Positions 1-8,657 of a stretch of 64,000 bases of DNA are shown here, piece after piece (the stretch's first letter is position 1; the number at the start of each line of letters is the position of its first letter). This DNA is from an uncultured Clostridia bacterium (GTDB lineage Bacteria; Bacillota; Clostridia; Lachnospirales; Cellulosilyticaceae). The position numbers were made by a program, and so were the translations under genes. The notes beneath the pieces are model-generated. The model did not search any database, was not told the DNA's origin, and saw only the letters and a program-made list of their open reading frames with translations. Location of the stretch: NCBI GenBank assembly GCA_937981575.1, contig CALJNR010000021.1:24128-88127 (forward strand). Reading direction: 5' to 3'.

Positions 1-2
1 AA

Positions 3-1346
3 AAACCAGTTGGTAAGTTACTGCTCAAGTATTCAATTCCAGCTATCATAGGGATGCTGGTAAATGCTTTATACAATCTAGTAGACAGGATGTTTATTGG
101 AAATATCCCGGGAATAGGCGGGCTTGCTATAACAGGAGTTGGCATTACAATGCCTATTATTACAATCATTCTTGCTTTTGCTTTATTAATAGGAGCGGGA
201 GCAACTGCTAATATATCAATAAAGCTTGGACAGGGCAAGAGGGAGGAAGCAGAAGTCATTTTAGGAAATGCAGTAAGCTTTGCAGCTGTGGTAGGGCTTA
301 TGCTAACCATTTTGGGTATTGTTTTTTCAGATAAACTGTTAATGCTTTTTGGAGGAAGTGAAAATACGATACAATATGGCGTAACGTATATTCATATTTT
401 TTTACTGGGAACAATCATTAATTTAGTGGGATTTGCGCTTAATCATATTATGAGGGCAGATGGTAACCCTTCTATGGCTGCTATTGCGATGGTGACAGGA
501 TGCGTGATTAACATTATTCTAGATGCCGTTTTTATATTTGTCTGGCATATGGGGATTGCCGGTGCAGCCCTTGCAACCATTATCTCACAGGCTGTTACTG
601 CAGCTATTGGTATCTATTATTTTACGGCAGGAAGGTCACATCTTAAAATTAAAAAATGCCATTTAAAAGTTCAGCTTAAATATATACTCCCTATTGCGGC
701 TATAGGCAGTGCACCTTTTATGATGCAGATTGCCATCAGTATTGTACAGGTTATTATGAATAACCTTTTAAAGGCTACTGGAGAAGAAATCGCTATAGGG
801 GCAATGACAGTTATTATGTCTATTTTGATGCTTATACTGATGCCGATCTTTGGGATTAATCAAGGGGCACAGCCTATTATAGGCTATAACTACGGAGCCA
901 AAAACTATGGACGTTCTAAAAAAGCCCTGATGCTTTCAATAGGAGCGGCAACAGCGATCTTAACAACGGGATTTGTTATTATACAGGCTATGCCGCAGGT
1001 ATTTATCAAGCTATTTGATGGTCAGGGCAGTATGATGGAGATTGCTGTACCGGGACTGCGTATCTACGCGGCAACGATGCCGATCTTAGCTGTTCCTATC
1101 ATAGGCTCTAACTATTTTCAGGCTATAGGAAAGGCTAAAGTTGCAATGTTTCTAAGTCTTTTAAGGCAAGTAGTTGTTCTTATTCCAATGCTCTTTATTC
1201 TTTCAGCAGCATGGGGACTGACGGGAGTGTGGATTGCGCAGCCTATAAGTGATATTATTTGTTTTGGGGTGATAGGAGCCTTTATCTTTAAAGAATTTAG
1301 TACCTATAAAGCTGCTGAAGGTTATCAGGAAGTTGAAACAGCCTAA
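3..1346 (+). CDS. MATE family multidrug/cation efflux transporter, 5' end outside window
   Basis: Integral membrane exporter of the MATE family, which uses Na+ or H+ gradients to expel drugs or metabolites. The reading frame is open from the first bases of the window, and the residues before the first ATG (position 54) read KPVGKLLLKYSIPAIIGM, the usual MATE N-terminus. The gene therefore starts upstream of base 1, and the ATG at 54 is internal. The protein is a run of hydrophobic segments throughout, with NALYNLVDRMFIGN near the start and INQGAQPIIGYNYGAKNY in the second half, both typical of the family. It ends at a strong bidirectional terminator shared with luxS. The substrate cannot be told from sequence. 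Confidence 0.93.
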   Translation, partial: KPVGKLLLKYSIPAIIGMLVNALYNLVDRMFIGNIPGIGGLAITGVGITMPIITIILAFALLIGAGATANISIKLGQGKREEAEVILGNAVSFAAVVGLMLTILGIVFSDKLLMLFGGSENTIQYGVTYIHIFLLGTIINLVGFALNHIMRADGNPSMAAIAMVTGCVINIILDAVFIFVWHMGIAGAALATIISQAVTAAIGIYYFTAGRSHLKIKKCHLKVQLKYILPIAAIGSAPFMMQIAISIVQVIMNNLLKATGEEIAIGAMTVIMSILMLILMPIFGINQGAQPIIGYNYGAKNYGRSKKALMLSIGAATAILTTGFVIIQAMPQVFIKLFDGQGSMMEIAVPGLRIYAATMPILAVPIIGSNYFQAIGKAKVAMFLSLLRQVVVLIPMLFILSAAWGLTGVWIAQPISDIICFGVIGAFIFKEFSTYKAAEGYQEVETA

Positions 1347-1370
1347 AGAAGTTCTTGACGCTTATAAAGC

Positions 1371-1419
1371 AAAAAAGCGGCCATTCGAAATCATTTTAGA
1401 TTCGAATGGCCGCTTTTTT
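1371..1419. terminator. bidirectional intrinsic terminator between MATE gene and luxS
   Basis: Long inverted repeat (AAGCGGCCATTCGAA on the left, its complement on the right) flanked by A-run and T-run, so it can end transcription from both sides of the convergent pair. Confidence 0.9.
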
Positions 1420-1420
1420 G

Positions 1421-1900
1421 TTAGTCCGGATAATTAAGGTTTTTATCATTTAGGTTATACAGCGTATTTTCCAGATATTTTTTAGCTTCAAATTTTGCCA
1501 TTGGCAGATTAAGATCCAGATAATTGCCGCAGTCTCTGGCAGAAGCTCCAGGAATCTCACCTTCAAACTTTGAAGCAAATTCAAAGAGTTCTGTAACAAG
1601 AGGAGCAATTTCTTGTGAAGTACGGCCGCCTTTTAAAATAAGGTAAAAGCCTGTGCGACAGCCCATAGGGCCAAAATAGATCACTTCATCTGCAAAGACG
1701 CTGTGATTACGCAAAAACGTAGCCCCGATATGTTCAATAGCATGAATTTCTGCCGTATTCATAACCGGTTCAATGTTTGGAGCCTTCATGCGTAGGTCAT
1801 AAGTTGTAAGGGTATATTCTTGAAGCGTATCTATGCGGGATACATAAATACCAGGTAATAAATCAAGGTGATTCACATTAAAACTAGCAATTTTTTTCAT
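1421..1900 (-). CDS. luxS: S-ribosylhomocysteine lyase LuxS
   Basis: Cytosolic metalloenzyme that splits S-ribosylhomocysteine into homocysteine and DPD, the precursor of autoinducer-2, in the activated methyl cycle. The 159-residue length is normal. The metal ligands are visible as HAIEH (H53, E56, H57) and C124 in ARDCGNY; C81 in GPMGCRTGFY matches the catalytic cysteine. It is a single gene, convergent with the MATE exporter and divergent from trpS. No pfs or other methyl-cycle gene lies nearby. The start is the ATG at 1900, preceded by AAGGATG. Confidence 0.96.
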   Translation of the reverse strand: MKKIASFNVNHLDLLPGIYVSRIDTLQEYTLTTYDLRMKAPNIEPVMNTAEIHAIEHIGATFLRNHSVFADEVIYFGPMGCRTGFYLILKGGRTSQEIAPLVTELFEFASKFEGEIPGASARDCGNYLDLNLPMAKFEAKKYLENTLYNLNDKNLNYPD

Positions 1901-2115
1901 TCATTTCATCCTTTCCTTATACTAAGTTATTCTATAAATAACATTTAAAGTTTCATTTCAACTACATTCAAAGAAGTCTATACTTTAAATAAGGCATATA
2001 ATTATATTATATACTAACACTTAGCTATTCGTACAGAACTAATGACTTTTTCCTTGATTTCACTTAGATTGTTTGATAACATTGAGTAAGATCATGAAAT
2101 GAAGAGGTGCGCGAA

Positions 2116-3123
2116 ATGAGTGAACAAAAGAAAGTCATTTTTAGTGGCATGCAGCCATCCGGGGTCATTACCCTGGGAAATTATCTGGGAGCACTAAAAA
2201 ATTGGACAAATCTTCAAGAAGAATATAATTGTCTTTATTGTATTGTAGATATGCACGCTATTACTGTAAGGCAAGATCCGGCTACGCTTAGAAAAAATGC
2301 CAGAGATTTATTGATGCTTTATATAGCTGCAGGACTTGATCCGGAAAAGAACATTATTTATATGCAGTCCCATGTTTCAGCTCATGCTGAACTGGCTTGG
2401 ATTTTAAACTGTTTTACGTATATGGGTGAACTGAGCCGTATGACACAGTTTAAAGATAAATCCAATAAGCATAGTGATAATATTAATGTAGGGTTATTTG
2501 CCTACCCTTCACTGATGGCGGCAGATATTTTGCTTTATCAGACTGATTTGGTTCCTGTAGGGGTGGACCAAAAGCAGCATTTAGAATTGACCCGTGATAT
2601 AGCTATCCGTTTTAACAATGCTTATGGAGAGACATTTAGAGTTCCGGAGCCTTATATATCAAAGGTAGGGGCTAAAATTATGAGTCTTCAGGAACCTACA
2701 AAGAAAATGTCTAAATCAGACGAAGATATCAATGCAACACTCTCTATTTTAGATGATCCAGATACTATTGTGCGTAAGTTCAAACGTGCCGTTACAGATT
2801 CTGATGCAGCAGTACGCTATGATGAGCTGCAAAAACCTGGTATCAGTAACCTGATGACAATCTACAGCGTTATCACAGGTATGGGAATGGATCAGATCGA
2901 AGCAGAGTTTGAAGGAAAAGGATATGGAGACTTTAAACTGAAAGTTGCTGAGGCAGTAACAGAAGAGCTAAGACCGCTTCAAGAAAAATTTAAAGCACTT
3001 TCGAAAGATAAAGCTTATATTGACACAATTATTAAGAAAAATGCAGAGACAGCCAATTATTTAGCAACTAAAACACTGCGCAAAGTACAAAAGAAAGTTG
3101 GTTTTCCACCCGTAATGAGATAA
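2116..3123 (+). CDS. trpS: tryptophanyl-tRNA synthetase
   Basis: Class I aminoacyl-tRNA synthetase that charges tRNA-Trp. SGMQPSGVITLGNYLGAL at the N-terminus carries the HIGH-like ATP site (TLGN), and KMSKS is at about residues 197-201. At about 335 residues it matches the bacterial short form. An in-frame GTG lies at 2107, but GAGGTG at 2104-2109 sits 6 nt before the ATG at 2116, so 2116 is the better start. I looked upstream for a T-box leader and saw no T-box motif in the roughly 215 bases separating it from luxS. Confidence 0.96.
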   Translation: MSEQKKVIFSGMQPSGVITLGNYLGALKNWTNLQEEYNCLYCIVDMHAITVRQDPATLRKNARDLLMLYIAAGLDPEKNIIYMQSHVSAHAELAWILNCFTYMGELSRMTQFKDKSNKHSDNINVGLFAYPSLMAADILLYQTDLVPVGVDQKQHLELTRDIAIRFNNAYGETFRVPEPYISKVGAKIMSLQEPTKKMSKSDEDINATLSILDDPDTIVRKFKRAVTDSDAAVRYDELQKPGISNLMTIYSVITGMGMDQIEAEFEGKGYGDFKLKVAEAVTEELRPLQEKFKALSKDKAYIDTIIKKNAETANYLATKTLRKVQKKVGFPPVMR

Positions 3124-3583
3124 TTTTCGAGATGAAATTTACTGATTCTGCAGCTGCAGATGAAGGATAGAGTATTAGAAAATAAATTTGTTAAAGCTAG
3201 ACGTTTATGAATCTTAAGCCCAAAGTAGAACAAGCGCTGCATCAGCTTGTTCTACAAACCTCTAGGGCAAGGCAGTATAAATAAAAGAATACCCTAAAGA
3301 GTTGGCTACTCTATGGAATTGACGAGAGTATATTAAAGTGATATAATGATGTCTAAAAATGAGAGGATGAGGCATGGTGGATGATTCACCGATGTATAAT
3401 CAAAGCCAAGTCAGATTTGAGACAATTATATATTTTATTAAATATATAAGCATTATTAGTTAGCATATGGGCTAAAGGCAGGGTTAATTCCTGCTAATTA
3501 GTTTGTATGTTTTTTTGTGCTTATAAGGGAAGTATTTTAAATAACTAAATATACATTAAAACAATGGGAGTGAATTAATTTAT
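3124..3583 (+). promoter_or_regulatory. long leader region with consensus promoter before the CNNM/CorC gene
   Basis: This 460-nt stretch holds no convincing gene. A 9-bp stem (AGAACAAGC/GCTTGTTCT, 3227-3253) may end trpS transcription but has no T-run. A near-perfect sigma-A promoter follows: TTGACG at 3319-3324, 17-nt spacer, TATAAT at 3342-3347. That gives a 5' UTR of about 230 nt. The UTR can fold a hairpin GGTGGA-TGA-TTCACC, and near its end a stem TTAGTTAGC/GCTAATTAG (two G-U pairs) followed by a T-rich run. The arrangement resembles a riboswitch or attenuator, but I do not recognise an M-box or another named class. Confidence 0.5.
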
Positions 3584-4825
3584 ATGGATAGTCATAGTAG
3601 TACATTAATTATTGCTTTTGGAATTTTGCTTCTCATGTCATCTTATTTTTCAGCTACAGAAACGGCCTTTTCAAGTATTAATAGAATAAGAATGAAACAT
3701 ATGGCAAACACTGGGAACAAAAGGGCCTTACATACCTTGCTTCTTGCTGAAGATTTTGATAGGGTACTTTCTACCATACTAATTGGAAACAACATTGTAA
3801 ATATTGCTTCAGCCTCAATTGCCACAGTCCTATTTACAAAGTATTTTTCAGATGCAGGGGTAACTATATCAACAGTAGTAACCACTATTTTAGTCCTTAT
3901 TTTTGGTGAAATTACGCCTAAGAGTATTGCTAAGGAATCCCCAGAGACCTTGGCAATGTTGTCTACACCATTTCTCAAGTTTCTTATGTATTTTCTCCAA
4001 CCCTTAAACTTCATTTTTTCTTTATGGAAAAAGGGTCTCTCCAAAATTTTCAAGTTCACAGATAAACAGTCAATCACCCCGGAAGAATTGATTACGCTTG
4101 TAGATGAAGCTGAGAGTGAAGGCGGAATAGATTTTCATGAAGGAGAGCTTATTCGATCAGCTATCGAGTTTAATGATCTGAATGTTGAAGAAGTCCTTAC
4201 ATCTAGAGTGAATATGGTAGCGGTAAACGAAAATGCATCTATTGATGAAATTAAAAATTTGTTTATATCTCATGGGTTTTCAAGACTTCCAGTTTATAGG
4301 GACACGGTTGATAATATCATAGGGGTAATACATGAAAAGGATTATTATAATATGCTCGACTGTTCTAATAGTAGTATTGAATCCATTATTAAAAATGTTA
4401 TGTGTGTTGCGCCACAAATGAAAATTTCAGAACTCTTAAGAAGACTACAGCACTCAAAAACGCATATAGCAGTTGTAGTTGATGAATACGGCGGCACTAT
4501 GGGAATTGTCACTTTAGAGGATATTCTTGAGGAACTTGTAGGGGAAATATGGGATGAACATGATGAGGTTATTGAACATTTTAAGAAAACGGAAGATCAT
4601 AAGTATTATGTAGACTGTAATGCTGATCTTGAGGAACTGTTTGATCGATTTGAGTTAAAGAATAAGCGTGATGATTATGACGCTGTAACTGTAAGTGGTT
4701 GGGTAGTTCAAGTATGTGGGAAAATACCTAATGTAGGTGATGAGTTTGATTATGAACATCTTAAAGTAACAGTTACAAAAACAGATTTTAGACGTGTTCT
4801 GGAGATTATGATAGATACTAGATAA
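3584..4825 (+). CDS. CNNM/CorC-HlyC family membrane protein (DUF21-CBS-CorC_C)
   Basis: Probable Mg2+/Co2+ or general divalent-cation transport-associated protein of the old hemolysin/UPF0053 family. Residues about 5-190 are the DUF21 membrane domain (three or four hydrophobic helices, with ETAFSSINRIRMKHMA early and FGEITPKSIAKE in the middle). A CBS pair occupies about 200-325 (SRLPVY, VVDEYGGTMGIVTLEDILEELVGEI), and the C-terminal ~80 residues are the CorC_HlyC domain. The 413-residue length is normal. It has its own promoter and a long structured leader. A paralogue is encoded at 59421-60692 on the minus strand. Confidence 0.9.
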   Translation: MDSHSSTLIIAFGILLLMSSYFSATETAFSSINRIRMKHMANTGNKRALHTLLLAEDFDRVLSTILIGNNIVNIASASIATVLFTKYFSDAGVTISTVVTTILVLIFGEITPKSIAKESPETLAMLSTPFLKFLMYFLQPLNFIFSLWKKGLSKIFKFTDKQSITPEELITLVDEAESEGGIDFHEGELIRSAIEFNDLNVEEVLTSRVNMVAVNENASIDEIKNLFISHGFSRLPVYRDTVDNIIGVIHEKDYYNMLDCSNSSIESIIKNVMCVAPQMKISELLRRLQHSKTHIAVVVDEYGGTMGIVTLEDILEELVGEIWDEHDEVIEHFKKTEDHKYYVDCNADLEELFDRFELKNKRDDYDAVTVSGWVVQVCGKIPNVGDEFDYEHLKVTVTKTDFRRVLEIMIDTR

Positions 4826-5265
4826 AATGAGGTATGATACGAAAGGTTAATAATAGTTATGCAATGCTGTCCTATTTGAGGACCAATATGTAGAAATGAA
4901 TTAGGGTTTTATTAAATAATAGGCTATTAAGAGTAAAAGTATTGATTACTACATCTTATGTATAAAAATGATACATCTTGATCAAAACATATTTTAAAAT
5001 TCTAAAAGATAAGTATAATGAAGATAAGTAATAAAGCAAAAGTTATCAGCCCAAATTTCATGTGAGTCTATATAAGAAGAACAAACATATTACGTAAAGT
5101 TTGTCTTTGAGTATTTTATACTATATTTATTATCAGGCTAATTATTTATAGCATTAGTCTGATAATTTATATATAGAACAAATATCTGGATTATTTTGAT
5201 GTTTAACGCGCGGAACGTATAAATAATCAGAAAGATGTTCAATACATACAAAGGAGGTCATTGAG
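4826..5265 (+). promoter_or_regulatory. AT-rich intergenic region with hairpin and promoter for the GG-leader peptide
   Basis: No gene seen in this 440-nt, very AT-rich stretch. A 13-bp imperfect inverted repeat (TTATCAGGCTAAT, 5130-5142, with 5153-5165) may end the upstream transcript. A likely promoter for the peptide gene is TTGATG at 5196-5201 and TATAAA at 5218-5223 (16-nt spacer). GCGCGGAACG lies in its spacer and is an odd GC-rich patch here. AAAGGAGG precedes the next start codon. Confidence 0.4.
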
Positions 5266-5469
5266 ATGACAGATAACTTAGAGTTAAATAGAAGTTTTGT
5301 TCACTTATCAGCAGAGGATTTGCAAAGTGTCGATGGGGGCGTTGCTCCTTTAGTAGTATTTGGAGTTGTTATTACTAAAAAGCTTGTAGCTACTGCAGTA
5401 GTAAAAGGTGTAATAAGCGGAGCTGCAGCTTATGGCACAAAAAAAGCTCTTGGAGCAATCTTTGACTAA
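5266..5469 (+). CDS. double-glycine-leader peptide, bacteriocin-like precursor
   Basis: A 67-residue peptide with the two-part form of a class II bacteriocin or peptide-signal precursor. The leader of about 25 residues has the conserved pattern L(S)xxxLxxVxGG, seen as LSAEDLQSVDGG. The core after the GG is about 42 residues (starting VAPLVVFG), hydrophobic and rich in Ala, Val, Gly and Lys, net positive, with no Cys, and it contains a GAAAYG segment. AAAGGAGG precedes the ATG. A strong terminator lies 10 nt downstream, then an M50 protease gene. No ABC transporter with a C39 peptidase, the usual partner for GG leaders, is in the window. The peptide character is seen; antibacterial or signalling activity is inferred. 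Confidence 0.75.
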   Translation: MTDNLELNRSFVHLSAEDLQSVDGGVAPLVVFGVVITKKLVATAVVKGVISGAAAYGTKKALGAIFD

Positions 5470-5480
5470 TACTTATTGAT

Positions 5481-5522
5481 CTAAACCTAAATGTCCATCA
5501 TAAAATGATGGACATTTAGGTT
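5481..5522 (+). terminator. intrinsic terminator between the peptide and M50 genes
   Basis: 18-bp stem AACCTAAATGTCCATCA with its complement around a short loop, then TTTT. Because it sits between the peptide and protease genes it would reduce protease expression relative to the peptide. Confidence 0.85.
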
Positions 5523-5561
5523 TTCTATACTATAGTCTATTTACCTAAAGAGGAGTTAATT

Positions 5562-6506
5562 ATGACGATGCTATTATATATTATAGGAATAATGATTATC
5601 ATTTTTGTCCATGAGATAGGGCACTATATGGCAGCTAAAATGGTTGGGTTTACTATTGAAGAATTTTCAATGGGGTTTGGATCAAAATTGATAAGTAAAA
5701 AATATAAAGATAAAATATTTAGCTTAAGAATGATCCCTTTAGGTGGCTATGTTACAATAAATGAATTTAATACTGACTATGTTATTCCTAGAGAACAAGT
5801 TAGAATGTTCTCACTGAAGAAAATAGCGGTATGTTTAGCAGGTCCTCTATTTAATTTTTTATTAGCTATATTTATATTTTTGTTCACAGGAAATATAATG
5901 GGATTACAAATAGATCATATGACAAATCAGCAGTTTATTTCGCAAAATGTTAATATAGGTGATTATTTAAGAAGTATAAATGGACAGAGGATATTTAAAC
6001 AAAAAGATATGCAGTTGTTTTTAAAAACAGATGATATCAATATTCTAACTATAGAAAATACTAAAAGTGAAAGATATTACATTCTGTATCAAGCAGATAC
6101 AAATAAGCTAAATAATGTTGAATTTAAAAAGCAAACAGTATTTACAAGAATTGATAGTACAATGCAGATAACAAAAATTATGATTAAAACTTTTGTAGAA
6201 GCCTATGCAGATTTATTTAATGGAAAAAGTTCAATAGTTCAAGAAGCAGAAAATCCTTACAAGTATCTTAAGGATACAAGGAGTAGTAAATCATCTTTTG
6301 GATATACATTTAATAAATTTATGCTTATAACAGCAGTATTTTCTTGGAGTGTATTTATGTTTAATTTGCTGCCTATTGTAATATTTGATGGATTTAAAGT
6401 TATAATGAACTTTTTTTCTTTATTAACAGGAAAATCATTAGGGGAAAAGTGGTTTTATTTTTTAAATGCAATAGGAATAATAGTAACACTACTATTATTT
6501 TTGTGA
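5562..6506 (+). CDS. M50 family membrane metalloprotease (RseP/site-2-protease-like)
   Basis: Intramembrane zinc protease. HEIGH at residues 17-21 in the first membrane helix gives two zinc ligands and the catalytic Glu. NLLPIVIFDG at 268-277 gives the third ligand (NxxPxxxxDG). SLRMIPLGGYV is also typical. Between the helices is a shortened, divergent PDZ-like region (about 120-170, NVNIGDYLRSINGQ). At 314 residues it is shorter than housekeeping RseP (about 340-430), and its coding sequence is visibly more AT-rich than its neighbours. AGAGGAG precedes the ATG. It follows a GG-leader peptide gene, so it may mature, sense, or give immunity to that peptide. M50 proteases are known partners of small peptides, for example YydH with the epipeptide YydF. 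The functional link here is inferred. Confidence 0.85.
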   Translation: MTMLLYIIGIMIIIFVHEIGHYMAAKMVGFTIEEFSMGFGSKLISKKYKDKIFSLRMIPLGGYVTINEFNTDYVIPREQVRMFSLKKIAVCLAGPLFNFLLAIFIFLFTGNIMGLQIDHMTNQQFISQNVNIGDYLRSINGQRIFKQKDMQLFLKTDDINILTIENTKSERYYILYQADTNKLNNVEFKKQTVFTRIDSTMQITKIMIKTFVEAYADLFNGKSSIVQEAENPYKYLKDTRSSKSSFGYTFNKFMLITAVFSWSVFMFNLLPIVIFDGFKVIMNFFSLLTGKSLGEKWFYFLNAIGIIVTLLLFL

Positions 6507-6538
6507 TATACCCTACTACTTTAAAATAACATGAGTTT

Positions 6539-6595
6539 GATGAACAAGCTTAACCCCTCGAAAGGTCTACTAAGGTGTTAAGCTTGTTTGCTTTC
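6539..6595. terminator. probable bidirectional terminator between M50 and yitT genes
   Basis: GAACAAGCTTAAC pairs with GTTAAGCTTGTTTGC across a loop of about 25 nt; the genes on either side are convergent. Confidence 0.6.
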
Positions 6596-6600
6596 TTTGG

Positions 6601-7458
6601 TTACCTTGTATAATGGATAAAGCCTTTGCCGTTACCAATCACTTCGGCAGCTTCGGAGACCGTCATAAAGGCGTTAGGATCATATTTAAGAATAACATTT
6701 TTGACTCTTGCAACTTCACGAAGTCCAACTGTTGTATACAGAATATATCTAGGTTCTTTGGTATAAGCACCTGTTGCAGAAATAACTGTAACACCCCGGT
6801 GAACTTCCTCAATAATATGATGAGCAATCAGTTCATAATGCTCTTGTTTTGTAATGATAAACAATGTCCGCTTGTAGTTAATTCCGTCCACAACAAAGGT
6901 TGTTATTTTGCTGCTTACAAACATCGTACTAATTGTAAGGACTGCAATATCCATGCCGAACAAATAAACTGAGGATAATAGAATGATACTGTTAATCGTA
7001 AAAGTTAATGTAGCCATACTTATTGAAAAATATTTGTTAATAATTTTAGCAACAATATCTATCCCGCCAGTTGAACCATCAAATTTAAAAATAATGCCAA
7101 GACCAACGCCGTATAAAACCCCTCCGGTTACAAGAATTGATAGGTCATTTGCAGCTGGCAGTATGATATGATCTGTCAGCTCAAGCCAAAAAGACAGCAT
7201 CAGCATACCAAATAAGCTATAGAGTAAATAAGTTTTTCTAAGAAAGAAAAATCCTAAGATAAAAATCGGAATATTAAGCAGTAAAATAAGAATGCTGATT
7301 TTAAGACCCAGGAGAAAGTGAAGAAGTATAGAGATACCTGTAATGCCGCCGCTAAGCAGCCTATTGGGAATAAAAATACCATTGGCAGCAATGCTTAGCA
7401 GCAAGGTGCCTCCTATAATACTTAAAACACGTTTGATATCAAGTATGAAATGCTTCAT
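6601..7458 (-). CDS. YitT family membrane protein (DUF161/DUF2179)
   Basis: A 285-residue membrane protein with five or so hydrophobic segments in the first two-thirds (GGTLLLSIAANGIFIPNRLL, GGITGISILLHFLLGL, DGSTGGIDIVAKIINKYF) and a soluble C-terminal DUF2179 domain (about 205-280, RGVTVISATGAYT and VGLREVARVKNVILKYDPNAFM). This is the usual YitT/YvjA/YqfU layout. The family's role is not settled; transport is suspected. The start is supported by AGAGGTG 6 nt before the ATG. It is a single gene with a repeat element upstream (7613-7766). Confidence 0.92.
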   Translation of the reverse strand: MKHFILDIKRVLSIIGGTLLLSIAANGIFIPNRLLSGGITGISILLHFLLGLKISILILLLNIPIFILGFFFLRKTYLLYSLFGMLMLSFWLELTDHIILPAANDLSILVTGGVLYGVGLGIIFKFDGSTGGIDIVAKIINKYFSISMATLTFTINSIILLSSVYLFGMDIAVLTISTMFVSSKITTFVVDGINYKRTLFIITKQEHYELIAHHIIEEVHRGVTVISATGAYTKEPRYILYTTVGLREVARVKNVILKYDPNAFMTVSEAAEVIGNGKGFIHYTR

Positions 7459-7612
7459 CTTTTCACCTCTTCATAATAGGAATAAATGATTATTTTTCAA
7501 AAGCTTCGAGATTGAGTGAAACTGTGATGTAAACTATGTATTTATAATAATATGTGAAACATGGCCTTTTAAAATACATAGAATATTGTATAATGATAGT
7601 TATAATTTATTT

Positions 7613-7766
7613 ATAAATTTCACATCTTTATATTTATATTACTCACGATGGTAATGATTTCGTATCTTAAGATTTAAGTTGTTCCGGATGATGCATGATG
7701 TGAAATCATTATGAGAAACAACTTTATAGAGATGAATAGCTTAAGCTTACAGGATGTTTCTCTATA
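7613..7766 (+). repeat. crossed-inverted-repeat element, copy A (composite)
   Basis: Intergenic element with three interleaved inverted repeats. Arm a (ATTTCACATC, 7617-7626) pairs with a' (7697-7706). Arm b (TTTAAGTTGTTC, 7673-7684) pairs over 12 positions with b' (GAATAGCTTAAG, 7734-7745) using three G-U pairs. Arm c (GAGAAACA, 7713-7720) pairs with c' (7755-7762). It ends in TCTCTATA like the other copies. It is longer than copies C and D because about 40 extra bases lie between a and b, which look like part of a second, overlapping copy. It lies upstream of the PHP gene on the same strand. Confidence 0.75.
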
Positions 7767-7774
7767 CACGGAGG

Positions 7775-7855
7775 GAAATCGTTGTGGAGAACAACTTTAC
7801 ATAGAGGAAATGCTTAATTACATCTATTAATTCTTTATAACAGGTTATGAAAGAA
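7775..7855 (+). repeat. partial tandem copy of the crossed-repeat element
   Basis: The string GAAATCGTTGTGGAGAACAA followed by CTTTACATAGAGG repeats the a'-c core of copy A (GAAATCATTATGAGAAACAA) a second time just downstream. The 3' part is degenerate. It suggests tandem insertion or local duplication. It ends close before the PHP gene. Confidence 0.5.
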
Positions 7856-7886
7856 GTTGCTAATTTAGTAAAAGAGAGGCAAAAAG

Positions 7887-8609
7887 ATGAAATTTTTAAC
7901 CGATACACATATTCATACAATAGCGAGTGGACATGCATACAGTACATTTGATGAAATATTAAGATATGCGAGCAAGAATGGAACAAAACTTGTGGCTATT
8001 ACGGATCATACCAGCGGCTTGCCGGGAGGAGCTCATGATTATCACTTTATGAACCTTTGTGTATTTCCAAAAGAAATTTACGGTGTTAAGATTCTGACTG
8101 GAGCGGAAGTTAACATTATAGATCACGAAGGAAATCTTGATGCAAGTGAGGAAGTTATGAAAGCTGTAGATCTTGTTATTGCAAGTCTTCATCCGCCATG
8201 TATTCCTTTTGGCAATAAAGATAAGATGACCCATTGCATTGAAAAAGTCATGGAAAATCCTCTTGTTCATATTATAGGACATCCAGGGGATGCGAGATAC
8301 CCGCTAAATTTTGAGAAGATTGTTCAAAAAGCCAAGACAACAGGCACACTTCTTGAAATTAACAATGCTTCGCTGAAGCCTTCCAGTTTTAGGCCGGGAG
8401 TAAGAGAAAATCTGATAGAAATGCTTCACTACTGCGAGCGGTATGAGACAGAAGTTGTGATAGGATCTGATGCACATATTTTTTGCGATGTCGGCGAACT
8501 TCAAGAGTCGTCGGACCTATTGGAGGAGATGAATTTTCCAAGTCAGCTGGTACTTAATACAGATCCACAAAGACTCCTTCAATTTATTTCACAAAAGCGA
8601 TTGAAATAA
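7887..8609 (+). CDS. PHP domain phosphoesterase (YcdX-like)
   Basis: A 240-residue PHP-family hydrolase with trinuclear-metal motifs: DTHIHT at residues 5-10, ITDHT at about 39-43, GAEVNI at about 72, SLHPP near 112, GHPGDARYP near 132, and SDAHIF near 193. E. coli YcdX and related proteins are phosphatases; the natural substrate is unknown. AAAGAGAGGC precedes the ATG. It is upstream of a TrpR-like regulator and pcrA on the same strand, but I see no clear reason to link their functions. Confidence 0.88.
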   Translation: MKFLTDTHIHTIASGHAYSTFDEILRYASKNGTKLVAITDHTSGLPGGAHDYHFMNLCVFPKEIYGVKILTGAEVNIIDHEGNLDASEEVMKAVDLVIASLHPPCIPFGNKDKMTHCIEKVMENPLVHIIGHPGDARYPLNFEKIVQKAKTTGTLLEINNASLKPSSFRPGVRENLIEMLHYCERYETEVVIGSDAHIFCDVGELQESSDLLEEMNFPSQLVLNTDPQRLLQFISQKRLK

Positions 8610-8657
8610 GTAATTTTATACTGTAAAATGTTAAAGTGAAAAAGAATCTGCGAGGAG

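Noticed and set aside
1901..2115. T-box leader for trpS
   Set aside because: No AGGGTGGNACCGCG-type motif or terminator found.
3348..3583. M-box Mg2+ riboswitch before the CNNM gene
   Set aside because: The conserved M-box core could not be matched; left as an unclassified leader.
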